From Pseudopyrenochaeta lycopersici (lineage: Eukaryota > Ascomycota > Dothideomycetes > Pleosporales > Pseudopyrenochaetaceae), in NCBI GenBank assembly GCA_003313425.1, contig NHZP01000004.1, positions 434,001-498,000 of the forward strand: a stretch of DNA of 64,000 nucleotides. Direction: 5' to 3'. How positions within the stretch are numbered: the stretch's first letter is position 1; every line of letters starts with the position of its first letter. Positions 22,686-32,166 of the stretch are shown here, in pieces. The notes below the pieces were generated by a model. That model did not search any database. It had not been told where the DNA came from and saw only the letters and a program-made list of their open reading frames with translations. Position numbers and translations under genes: made by a program.

Positions 22686-25600
22686 TCATAGCCACAGCAA
22701 CCACCTTACTACCCCCCAACCTATGCCAAAAACCTTTTTCACAGATCCAACGAGCACAACGATGAGCCAGACCATCCACATGAAAGCCACTAGCACCCAC
22801 TCAACCATCATCCAGCCGAATCCCCTCATCCATCTCATTCTACGCCTCCGCGCCCGCAGCATGCGATCTATCTCGTCCGTGATTTGTTTCACTTGCAGCG
22901 GCCCCTGTCCCGAGACTTCACTCGTGATGCGCACAGCTTTGTCACCGCCGTCGAGAACGCGGGGCATAAGGTCAGAATCTACACGAGATTGCAGCTGCGA
23001 TATCTGCGATGCGAGCTCCTTGATGGCATTGTTCCGAAAGTTCTCCAGTGAGGCTTGCAAGGACTTGGTTGAGAATTCAAGATCTCTCACGAGTATGCGA
23101 GCAGCCAAGACATGCTCTTCTTTCCTTGATACAGGGGGAAGTGGAGTCTTTGCAGTGGCTGCAGCACGTGCAAGGAATTCGGGAGCAGGGGATCTTGAGC
23201 TATAGGCTCGACGGGATATTTCTTTGGCCTTGACACCGGAGCATAGGAACAGGGCGTGAACACGAGCAATGTCCGCCTGCGTTACGGTATTAGCGTGGGC
23301 CTTGCGGTAAGAAACGCCCTCATCATCGTCTGCAATACTCCAGTGCCGCTTGCCATCTAGCGTTGGCCGAGAATTGCTTCGTTGCGAAACTGAAGCATCA
23401 GGTGGCGGCGGTGGATTCCGCAGTGCGGTAGGAGGCAGGCCAACCGCATTTGCGCCGCCTGGGTGAGCGAGCACTTTCTTGATACGATCATGGCTTTGAC
23501 TACGGGTACGGCCCAACGATGTCACAGAAGCGTTTCCTGGGAGTAGACCAAGATCCATGCGCAGTGGTGCAAGCTTATGAAATGGTGGCGAACGGCTATT
23601 CTTCTGATCCTGGATCTGACGAGCAATGTGATTATCCGCACCTGGGCCATTGTCCTCATTGGACTGAGTCTGGTTGACAGGTCGGAATGTGGGAAGTTCG
23701 AGATGGGATTGGCCGTTCTTCTTGTTGGTCGCACCCGTCATAGTTGAACCGGTGGCCGTGCGAGAGATCGCTTGTTGTTTAGTCCGTCCTATTCTAGTGG
23801 AACCATCTGTGTCAAACTCTATAGAGTTGCGATCTGATAGGGATTCCGTATCAGATTCATCTAACCGTTCTCTCCTGAAAATAATATCGCCAACTTTCGT
23901 CTTCTCCTGTTTCATGCCCTTGAAGAAACGGGTAACAGCAGAGTGAGGCTCCTGTGTATCCCTGCGGCGTAGCTTATCAGCACTGGGTAGACTACTGACA
24001 CTATCGTTCTTCCGATGGCCAAGTAGATTCCTCACAGCACCTGGTGCGGCCATAATTGCCGTTCCGATATGCTTTTCATCATGTGTCTCCTCACTCGGCT
24101 GCCGAGAGCCTCGCTGCTTATCTGTCACAATCAAACCTGGCTGATGCTCACTTTTTTGATCCCCACTATGTTCTTGGGAATGGAAAATGTTGAGCTTGCT
24201 CCGCTTGGATTTTCTGGTTTGCGAGCCTGCTCGACTTGGGGGTGGAGAGAGATCTTCACCAAAATGAGGGAAGCGTTTTGGATGGAGGGGAGTGTTCGGT
24301 GCTGTAGTATCCAAGCTCTCGAAGGACGATCGTGGTTCAGTATCGTCAATGGAGAGGGTAGCAGTTGTGCGAGTCCTCGAAGGAATCTTGAAGCTTGCCT
24401 GATCCCTGACATTCACAAAGCCGCTTCCGAGGCGAGGAACTTCGAGCGAATCTCGCGAACCTTTGGTTTCAGACATAACGTGCTCTTGCCTGCCCCATTT
24501 GTCAGGAGTGTCAGGTGATATGATAGCCGGCGATTTTGCTTGTGCTTCCTTAGCTTGTTGTGTGAGCAGTAGCGCGAGGGGACCAGTATTGTGTTCAGTA
24601 TCCACCGCAAGACGAGGTTTACGCCTACCAGAGTCGGTATCTGAGCCAGAGGAGTCCGTATCATCTTTTGCCCGCAGTCGCGAACCTTTCCTGGAATGCT
24701 TGCCACCTCTAGGACTATCAGTGCGAATCGTTGGAAGTAATCTTCGCTTGCGGCCACGCTCACTGCCTTTATCGCTCTCGTCGCCAGTTGTAGGATCAGC
24801 TGATATTCCAGGTAGGCCGTCGACCCAACTTCTTCGGCGTTTCTCAGAGTAATCTTTGCTCGCCCGTGGCTGTAGGAAGTCTTGCTTCTGTGTCTCTCTT
24901 GGTGGAAAGATCCTTCGGCCGTGGCGATTCTCAATCAAAGTCTTGTTATCGTCTTGCTCCACCCAGAGTGCATCCGCAAGCAATTCTTCTGGGCTGAAAA
25001 CCCAGCCTTTGTGTGGTTTCGATTGTTTGCTTAGCACGTTGCTCACTACATGGTCTGCATGCAGCTCTGGTAACTGTACCGCATCGTCTCGTCGGTAGCC
25101 AGGGCGTGTCGAATGCTGCTCCACGCGATCCACCCAGTCACGCACTTGATCAATGTCGGCAAATTCTTCTGATGAGTGGGTCAATGCTCGCCGTTCACGA
25201 GCTCTGGTTCTTCGATTGCGAATGTATTGTAATGGATTGTAAGGGCGACCAAGCTCGTGTTGCTTGCCAGCGTACGATGGCATACGGGTTAGCTGCGCCT
25301 GCGGACTGCCTGGGACGTTATTTGAAGATACGACGAAGTTGCCGGGAGCATTAGCGTCCAGCTTTAGCGGAGGAAGATACTCAAGCAGACGCAAATACTC
25401 TATGCGAAGTTCGATATAGGCGCGGGCTTTGTCCACCCGGGCGAGAGTAGCGGGGGAGGGGTTGATGTGCGATCCTGGAAATGCCACCGATGCACTCCGC
25501 TGCATGGAAGTAGACATGTGACGAGATGGAGAGTTCTTGCCACCCATTGGAGATATGTTTCGTGACGCCCGTCGTTGCTCATTTAGGTACTGCCGCAGAC

Positions 25601-26375
25601 TGCCACCAGCACCGTAATTCGAGAAGCTCCCATCACGTTGCGTCCCTGATGTGGTCCGAGACTGAGGAGCAAGCAGTTGGCCAGTACTTATGTGCCTTCT
25701 CCGACTCTCGCTCAGGTTGAGAGCCATGTGCACAAGCTGATTCGGGTCGATGGTCTGGCGTTGTGGTGCGCTGGAAGTAGGGTCCCGCTCGTGCGCCATA
25801 GGAGGCATTTCTTGTGCACTCTTACGGAGCTTCTGCACGCGAAGCTGGCTGGGATTCTGCTCTTGAGCGCCGGCCGAGTCAATGTGAGACTCTCTGTCTG
25901 CAGCGGTATGCACATCCGCCTGCATCTCTTGTGCCCGTGGGGAGCTGCTGGGAGGCAATCTTCTCCTAGAGCGGTCCTCTTGCTGCCGGTCCCTGCCATG
26001 CATGCCGTCGTGGCGTGAGCTGCGTTTGCCAGACGCGCCTTCCGTGTGCGCGTGGTGTTGCGAGGGACGGCCCAGCGCTCGGCTGGGAAAGGTCGAGTCT
26101 AGTAGAAAGCCGCCAGCCCGCCGAGAGCGCTGTTTGCGACGGGCAAAGTCGTGCTCCTGTATGGAATCCACAGACAATGGACGCCCTGGCCTTGCTCTTC
26201 CTTCGCTCTTGACTGCGCCGGGGTTGGCTCTGGAGTCGGGACTCGGCCGCGGTGAGGAGCTGCCCTCTCCATTGTCGGTGTAGGTGTCAGAATGCCTCGA
26301 GAGGAGCGTGGGCGAGGACGTGGTCGAGGGCTGTGAGTCTACTGAGGGGCGACCGTCGCTGGAAGGCGCCGACAT
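22686..26375 (-). CDS. Large disordered protein with hydrophobic C-terminal anchor
   Basis: Single-exon ORF of 1229 residues with no recognised enzyme domain. Residues 1-280 are Ser/Arg/His-rich and low in complexity. A more ordered patch spans about 300-340 (DKARAYIELRIEYLRLLEYLPPLKLDAN), and RNRRTRARERRAL is an Arg-rich stretch. The middle is again Ser/Lys-rich with repeated basic clusters. Near 1010-1180 is the best-conserved-looking part: HWSIADDDEGVSYRKAH, then helices with predicted heptads (LEFSTKSLQASLENFRNNAIKELASQISQLQSRV). The last about 45 residues are Trp/Met-rich and hydrophobic (WMMVEWVLVAFMWMVWLIVVLV), consistent with a tail anchor or hairpin. I read it as a tail-anchored, mostly disordered scaffold of unknown function. 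An intact ORF of this length with an ATG start is very unlikely by chance. Confidence 0.85.
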   Translation of the reverse strand: MSAPSSDGRPSVDSQPSTTSSPTLLSRHSDTYTDNGEGSSSPRPSPDSRANPGAVKSEGRARPGRPLSVDSIQEHDFARRKQRSRRAGGFLLDSTFPSRALGRPSQHHAHTEGASGKRSSRHDGMHGRDRQQEDRSRRRLPPSSSPRAQEMQADVHTAADRESHIDSAGAQEQNPSQLRVQKLRKSAQEMPPMAHERDPTSSAPQRQTIDPNQLVHMALNLSESRRRHISTGQLLAPQSRTTSGTQRDGSFSNYGAGGSLRQYLNEQRRASRNISPMGGKNSPSRHMSTSMQRSASVAFPGSHINPSPATLARVDKARAYIELRIEYLRLLEYLPPLKLDANAPGNFVVSSNNVPGSPQAQLTRMPSYAGKQHELGRPYNPLQYIRNRRTRARERRALTHSSEEFADIDQVRDWVDRVEQHSTRPGYRRDDAVQLPELHADHVVSNVLSKQSKPHKGWVFSPEELLADALWVEQDDNKTLIENRHGRRIFPPRETQKQDFLQPRASKDYSEKRRRSWVDGLPGISADPTTGDESDKGSERGRKRRLLPTIRTDSPRGGKHSRKGSRLRAKDDTDSSGSDTDSGRRKPRLAVDTEHNTGPLALLLTQQAKEAQAKSPAIISPDTPDKWGRQEHVMSETKGSRDSLEVPRLGSGFVNVRDQASFKIPSRTRTTATLSIDDTEPRSSFESLDTTAPNTPLHPKRFPHFGEDLSPPPSRAGSQTRKSKRSKLNIFHSQEHSGDQKSEHQPGLIVTDKQRGSRQPSEETHDEKHIGTAIMAAPGAVRNLLGHRKNDSVSSLPSADKLRRRDTQEPHSAVTRFFKGMKQEKTKVGDIIFRRERLDESDTESLSDRNSIEFDTDGSTRIGRTKQQAISRTATGSTMTGATNKKNGQSHLELPTFRPVNQTQSNEDNGPGADNHIARQIQDQKNSRSPPFHKLAPLRMDLGLLPGNASVTSLGRTRSQSHDRIKKVLAHPGGANAVGLPPTALRNPPPPPDASVSQRSNSRPTLDGKRHWSIADDDEGVSYRKAHANTVTQADIARVHALFLCSGVKAKEISRRAYSSRSPAPEFLARAAATAKTPLPPVSRKEEHVLAARILVRDLEFSTKSLQASLENFRNNAIKELASQISQLQSRVDSDLMPRVLDGGDKAVRITSEVSGQGPLQVKQITDEIDRMLRARRRRMRWMRGFGWMMVEWVLVAFMWMVWLIVVLVGSVKKVFGIGWGVVRWLLWL

Positions 26376-27085
26376 GTTCTTGAGCTTGCGCCTCTATCAC
26401 CTGGGACGATGAGGGCGTCGCATCGCCATGGCAATGGCTGCGCGGGGCAGGGGGCGCGGTCCAACAAGTCCCTGGGCAATGGAGTGATAGGTGGCGTGAA
26501 GACAGCTATTGCGTGGAGTTACCAACGTGGAACATCAGGTGTGGGATATTCAGCAAAACGTCTTGTGAACAACGCGTCTAGTGCCAATTCGTACTACGAT
26601 CGGCTCCACCCCCAGACGCCTTTGCTCATCATGCGTCAACAGGTGCACGGACTTTCACATATGCATGCATGCTCCATTGCCTCAGGCGTTATTCTACTTT
26701 GCGATAGCACCACAGATACGTCTTGAACAACAGGGTTGATCTGCTCAGAATACTCCTGCGCCGAGGTTCCCCTTTCTTCCAGCATCAGCATCAGAGTATT
26801 TCTCGCTTATGCGGAAGTGGCTTGGTGATTTGGTGCTAATTGATCGGCTGTTGATCTCCCACGTCCTGTAGTGACAGACGCATCGACAATGCGTTGCGTC
26901 CAAACCAAGCGCTTCGGCAGTCACGATTAGCTACATATTCCGAGTCAAGGATCATTATTAGGTTAAGAAAAAATCATGGACGAAATTGACAAAGTGTGAG
27001 TGTGCTCTACTAACAACCAAGCCCCCCACCACAGAGGTCTGGCTTGCTGAGAAATATGTACTACCATATTCAATCCTGTAATGGT
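26376..27085. other. Intergenic, 0.7 kb
   Basis: Upstream of the 1229-residue gene (minus strand) and downstream of the peroxidase stop. No gene is seen. Confidence 0.45.
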
Positions 27086-28015
27086 TTATTGGTGCAGAAA
27101 AACACCCATCGGGCGCCCGTACTGTCCCCCAGTCACGCCAGGCGCTTTTTCCGGTGTGAGCAGCGCAAGCTGCAACGTATCCGCAGCGACAGAGAACCCA
27201 TTGATATGATTGACGGGTCGCCAACCTTCCTCATACGGCAGACGCTCCTCGCCTTCAGAAAGTCAGTAGGATTCTCATATGATTAACTTAAAGTCTTACT
27301 AAAGAAAATCTTAATCCAATCTAATGGCGCTTTCCTCGTCGTAGGATTTCTCAGTAGCTGATGGAAAACAGCGGATTCAAGATACGACGAGAATTGCTGG
27401 GCTGGACCGTACGTGAACGTTGGGTTATTGGCTTTTGAGGATTGTATCCGGCCCCTGTGAATGGTCAGATAAGATAGACATAACAGTAAGGTGGAAGTGT
27501 ACCAGCGTGCAGCAGCCACCTCCTTCAGGCCAACTTCTGTAGCACCGTCGTAGTAGCTCAATGTCTCCCCAAACACTTCTGGGCAGAAATTTTGCTCTTC
27601 GCCTCCAAGGTCGAAGTCTTTCCTTGACAGGCTACCGTCATGCTCGATCCCATTGTGTTTCTTGAGGTCATCAAGGTCAAAAGTGCCACTACTCGGGTCC
27701 TTGGACAGTCTAAGTGCCGCCATACCCAGTGTGGTCGCGGTTTCCGCAGAGACATTGAGGCCTTGTCCAAGCCTCTCGACGAGTAGAGGTATTGTGATCT
27801 TGCGCCCGTCGCGTGGAAGGATACCGTCTAATGTAGGAATGGAATTCAGTATGTGTATCATTGCGCTATGTTCGTTGGCATTACCTACGATTGGCGAGGC
27901 TATTAAGAGCAGGGCAGGGCGACCGCACGTCATCATCGGCAGGTGGCTGCCAATCTTCGTAGCTGACGGAGGCGACGAGGACTACGAGGGATATAAATGC
28001 TATGAGAATTTTCAT
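27086..28015 (-). CDS. Secreted heme-thiolate peroxidase (chloroperoxidase/short peroxygenase type)
   Basis: Extracellular heme enzyme of the chloroperoxidase/unspecific peroxygenase family, which uses hydrogen peroxide to halogenate or oxygenate organic substrates. Four exons (27889-28015, 27503-27827, 27300-27454, 27086-27252) with introns of 61, 48 and 47 nt join in phase into 257 residues, the size of short-type members. Residues 1-18 form a signal peptide ([18 protein letters not shown]). SPCPALN supplies the heme-ligating Cys34. [13 protein letters not shown] supplies the Glu-His-Asp triad (104-106), the short-family form, where long members have EGD. The probable distal acid is Glu177 in YLESAVF. 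The C-terminal exon gives [13 protein letters not shown], a common family ending. A single-exon reading at 27283-27936 misses the signal peptide, the heme cysteine and the C-terminus. The substrate is unknown. Confidence 0.88.
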
Positions 28016-29223
28016 GTTGAACGTGCTTGTGCTAGTGTATGGCATTCAACTTGAAACGATAATGTGGTGGCCTGTGAAAATAGCGTATGTAGCAAAGAGT
28101 CAAATCTTCGCATGCGTCGGGAAACTCTGGTTGCTGGTGCGCAATGAGGCTTTACCTCTGAAGATAGGAGTATCAAAGTGACAAAATTTGACATAAACTA
28201 AAGGGGCGCTGTAGCTAGTAGAACTTCGATCAGAATTACTTTGTAGTTGGGCATGAGGTTCACTTTAAGTCTAGTAGATTCTTGCAGACTCCTAGAGGAG
28301 AGAAGAGTAAAGGCTATGCAAAATGAAAGTCTGTGTGTCCAGTGTGTCAGGTAAGTCAATCCTACATGAGCTAAAGAGCACATCATCTGTCAGAGTCAGC
28401 ATCCATCTATACTCTGCTAAACGCCATAGACACCATGACCAGGCGTAAATTAATATCAAGGCGAGTGTTCGCAGTGGTTCGTGGATGGATAATCATGACA
28501 TCTTACGTAAGTGGTCCAGGATGCATGTGATGGGCTCATGAACCACGGGGCTTGTCGCAGCTGACCATTCTGACCAAGTCAAAAAAAAAGATCCCATGAA
28601 ATCCTAGCACATATGTTTGAGGTGGTGCTATAGAGTTTCGTTCAGTTCCCCGATTAGTGCCAGTATCAAGCTACAAGGGATGAATGAGTACCGTCGAGAG
28701 TTTGGCAGTTAGCGTTTCGTAAAAGCGACCCCAAAGGTTGTTGATTCAAGAGGCGCAGATAGCCAAAGCTTTGTATTGCGGCTTAGGTGAGTGAGACGTC
28801 CGATTATTTGCGCAGTAAAGAAAGGACACCAGTGTCGTCAATGTTAAGCTGTGTTCGCAAAATCTCAGGCGGAGGCGGTTTGTGCAAATGCTCAACATAG
28901 TGCACAAAGTAGTGATGGCTCACAGTGATCAAGCTTTCTGCTCAAGACAGATACTGTTACTGGCCTGCCCATGTCCAACAAAAGACTAGCCAGGATATGC
29001 GAGCGCTCGTATACAAGGATCAGCCTCAACGCCTCGTAGGAAGCTGACAGCTCAGCAGCCTAGCCAGTCCTTCTCCATGGCGGCTAGTAACATCCTCTGT
29101 CCGCCACGATAGGACACTGCCATCCACAGCGGATTTGCGAGGGTAGTTGGCCCCGAAATATGAGACATCGGAAATGTTGTGCGACTCTTAACGTGCTTTA
29201 GCTCTTGACTATGTATGTAGCTG
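28016..29223. other. Gene-poor region, 1.2 kb
   Basis: Includes the peroxidase promoter. Beyond that I see only short ORFs on both strands without motifs and no clear repeat. Confidence 0.4.
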
Positions 29224-29575
29224 TCAAGCTACTTCGACCCGCGTATTTGAGCCATTTAACAGGCCTAAAAGTAGATCGCATTCGGGGTATGCCACAGTGC
29301 AAACCTAGCAAATAATGCACCGACGAGTGTGGCCATTGGGAATGTTGTTTGGTTAGTGGGGGACAGAAGCTTACTTTCAGCACACCCACTGGGCAAGAAG
29401 TCAGCGTCCATCCAGCAGATACATGCTCTACAAGGCCAGGAGGATGCATCTCGTGATGTGGTTGATGACGTTCAAACAGCACAATGAATGTCCACTTTCG
29501 AATAAAGCCGCGATTGCCACCATGGGCAAGAAGAGCCACCCAGTGCGTACCAAATGAGCGAAAGAGATCAGCCAT
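29224..29575 (-). CDS. Probable small gene, unknown function
   Basis: ATG at 29575 opens a 67-codon exon (29375-29575). A canonical 70-nt intron follows: GTAAGC at the 5' end, a CACTAACC branch point, and TTTGCTAG at the 3' end. Exon 2 (29224-29304) completes a 93-residue product, and splicing is phase 0. The product starts MADLFRSFGTHWVALL and contains GNRGFIRKWTFIVLFERHQPHHEMHP and GWTLTSCPVG, mixed hydrophobic/polar text that looks like real protein. No signal peptide or TM segment is clear. No family is recognised. Without splicing the frame stays open further, so the intron is supported by its signals and not forced by a stop. Confidence 0.45.
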
Positions 29576-31434
29576 CGACTACAGCTGTGCATTTACAGCC
29601 TGGAAGAGGTAGGACGACGCTCTGAATATAGATTTAGATTCGTATCAATCCGTATCGATGATGAGGCCACGCTCGTGTTTGAAACGTGAGGCTGATCCGA
29701 AGTACTGGAGTCACTTAGGTCGATAGCGACACTGATCGATCAAGCTACCGTGTGCGCTTTGATGAAGCAAAAGTCAATAGCAGACAGTGTCACAAGGGCC
29801 TCAGCATCTGGGAAGAGCATGCGACAACGCAACCGCAACGAGAGCAAGCTAGCTGAGACGGGTAACAAGTAGCGACCTGCCTAACTTCGCAAAGATGCTG
29901 GAAAGAAACACCGAAACACCGAGTCGTTCTACAAACAAGAAGACTGACGAATCAATAAGCATGATGTCGCGCCTTTTGCCTTGTGGTGAGCATGGGCCTG
30001 CTCCTGGGGAGGCTGGCGTGCAGCGCGCGCCGAAGCTTGTCGGTGTAGCATCGGAGGAGGCGTCATGATTTAGTCTGACAGATGTTATAGCTGATGACGT
30101 GCCTCGGTGCTATGTTGTTGTGGTTGGAAGTGGGCATGCAACGGGGTGGTGATGCTACATATAAGCAGTACTTGCTTGGGGGCCATGTTGGAGCTGCTTC
30201 AAGTTGAAGGCCAGACAAGGTTTGGGACAGCTGCTCGTCAGCCTCGGACCAGGAGGGGACCGGTCTTACGCCCATTGCCCATATTCCGCATGCCGAAAAT
30301 GACAGCCAAGCCTGACTGGAACGAGGCGGGGACTGGAGGCTAGTGAGCCAGCATTCCTTTGGTGTCGTAGGTCAGCGACAAGCAGAGTCTCCGAAGCACA
30401 CAACGACAAGAAGGCTGCGTGGAATGGCAAGATGCGGAAGGTTTGTGACGCCGGGGCAGGCTCTCGGCCACGAGCTGGACTCGCAGGTTTGGGAGGCACC
30501 ATTGGCTCGTAATCGGCGACTCTTCGTAAAATAAACAAGTCCCTCCGAGAGCTGATTCGCGTATGGGCTCGGCTCCGCTTGGACCGCAACGAGGCGGATG
30601 ATGCGGTACTTGGCCGCGGCAAGGCTGAACCAGGACAAGAAAGCAGCGCACACGGCAGCGCTGCTGATGGAGCCCCTTGCCCACAGGATTTGATGGCCTT
30701 TCCGCGGTGCTGGCCGGAAAATGGACCATGAGGGCGCCGGTGTTGTCGCCTCGCGGCGCTAGGTCGCAGCATCGGGACGCGAGCCAAGTTGTCGAAATCG
30801 AGGCAAGCATGACCAAGCAGCGATCACGACAGCTCGCTCGCCCTGGCCAGCCTGCAGCCGTCGCTCACTTGGAGGTGCAATTCTTCGCGACGGCGGAATG
30901 ATCCGAGCAGGGTTGGACGGCATCCTTCGTTTCTTTTTCATTGTTTGGTTCAAGCCGGCAAAGGGACTTCCCAGCGTTGCCCATCTTGCTGCCTGATTCG
31001 CCCTGGCCTCGACAGCAGTCGTTCAGGCTGAGGGCACCATCCAATAAGCGGGCAGCTCGCCGCTTAAGACGGTGGCTGCATATCACATTGCCCACTCAGA
31101 AATGCTAAAGCGAGGCTGAGTTCAGCTCTCCGCGTCAGCCTCGTGCCGGCCGCACTCCACCTGTCCCAGCGAAAATCGGGATATCTGCCTGGACGTATTT
31201 TGCTCCGCCTAGCCCCCGCGCTCCCCAGATCGACCTGGAAACACATCACACCCCCTCTAGCACCCTGGCGGTTCTCTCGCCGTTGTCTAATCCCATCAGA
31301 ATTAGTCGCCGTTAGAGCTACCGCAGTGACCCCACCCCGAGGAACAAATCACCTCGCGAGCCGGCCAACAACAAGCCGGGACAGATCCGCACTCCTCCAG
31401 CCTTCTTGGACCCCTACAAGACTATCAAGTGTAC
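29576..31434. other. Intergenic, 1.9 kb, GC-rich second half
   Basis: Overlapping ORFs on both strands from 30060 to 31250 show no domain and follow GC-rich composition. The right end is presumably promoter and leader of the zinc-finger gene starting at 31435. Confidence 0.4.
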
Positions 31435-32166
31435 ATGCCTCCCACAAGGTCAAGAGCCAGGATGAAAGAAGAAGCGCCAACCATCATTTCTCCGCCTGCC
31501 CAGCCTACTGAAGCAGTTGAACCACCGTCAGCACCCAGAGAAACCGTTGTCACGGCTCCCACTGTTGACACCACGCCGACCACATCCCCAACATTCCAGC
31601 CAACATCAAAGACTCCGTCCCGTAGGGTGTTGCGATTGAAGTGTCCGACCTGCACTGACTATCCCGACGGCTTCCGCAGTGAGCATGAACTGCGCCGTCA
31701 TACCAACCGCGTCCACAGGACTGCGCGCAAGGTTTGGGTCACCATCGACACGTCGGCCGACAAGACATTTCTTGCCAATTGCAAGGCATGCCAGACTGGC
31801 AAGAGATATAACGAATGTTATAATGCTGCAAGCCACCTTCGCCGCATGCACTTTCACCCCCACAAGCGTGGCGAGAGGAAGATGACTGCTGCCGAAGCCC
31901 GACGTGGCGGCAAGCCCGGCGATCTGGATCCTCCCATGGAGGTACTCAAGGCAAACTGGCTACGAGAAGTGGACGAGATCATCGGGGAAGACAACGAGCC
32001 CGTTGTGGAAGAAGTCGCAACCGTGTCGCTGACACAGCCGCAGCTGCTCCCTCAGCCTCAGCCTGTACCCAACAAGTCCGAAGGGAAGGCACCACCGACC
32101 CCAACGACGCCATCTACTCGCTCCATGGCGATTGATAGCATTGTGGACAAGATGGATGCGTCGTGA
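31435..32166 (+). CDS. Fungal C2H2 zinc-finger protein
   Basis: A 243-residue protein in one exon. The ATG at 31435 (MPPTRSRARM) is preferred over an upstream in-frame GTG. Residues 1-62 are Pro/Thr-rich. The finger-like region covers about 63-140: CPTCTDYPDGFRSEHELRRH....H, a C2H2 finger, then a second CKACQ...SHLRRMH unit with a Tyr/Asn-rich spacer and a basic PHKRGERK end. The arrangement resembles a group of fungal zinc-finger proteins in which a degenerate second finger follows the first. The tail is acidic, then Pro/Gln-rich (QPQLLPQPQPVP). A nuclear DNA- or RNA-binding regulator is the likely role. The target is unknown. An upstream exon cannot be excluded because related proteins are often longer. 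Confidence 0.75.
   Translation: MPPTRSRARMKEEAPTIISPPAQPTEAVEPPSAPRETVVTAPTVDTTPTTSPTFQPTSKTPSRRVLRLKCPTCTDYPDGFRSEHELRRHTNRVHRTARKVWVTIDTSADKTFLANCKACQTGKRYNECYNAASHLRRMHFHPHKRGERKMTAAEARRGGKPGDLDPPMEVLKANWLREVDEIIGEDNEPVVEEVATVSLTQPQLLPQPQPVPNKSEGKAPPTPTTPSTRSMAIDSIVDKMDAS

Noticed and set aside
27283..27936. Single-exon reading of the peroxidase
   Set aside because: It lacks the signal peptide, heme cysteine and C-terminal motif that appear once four exons are spliced.
30266..30816. Overlapping minus-strand ORFs of 158-173 codons
   Set aside because: Several overlapping frames in GC-rich sequence, no domain, no splice continuation.
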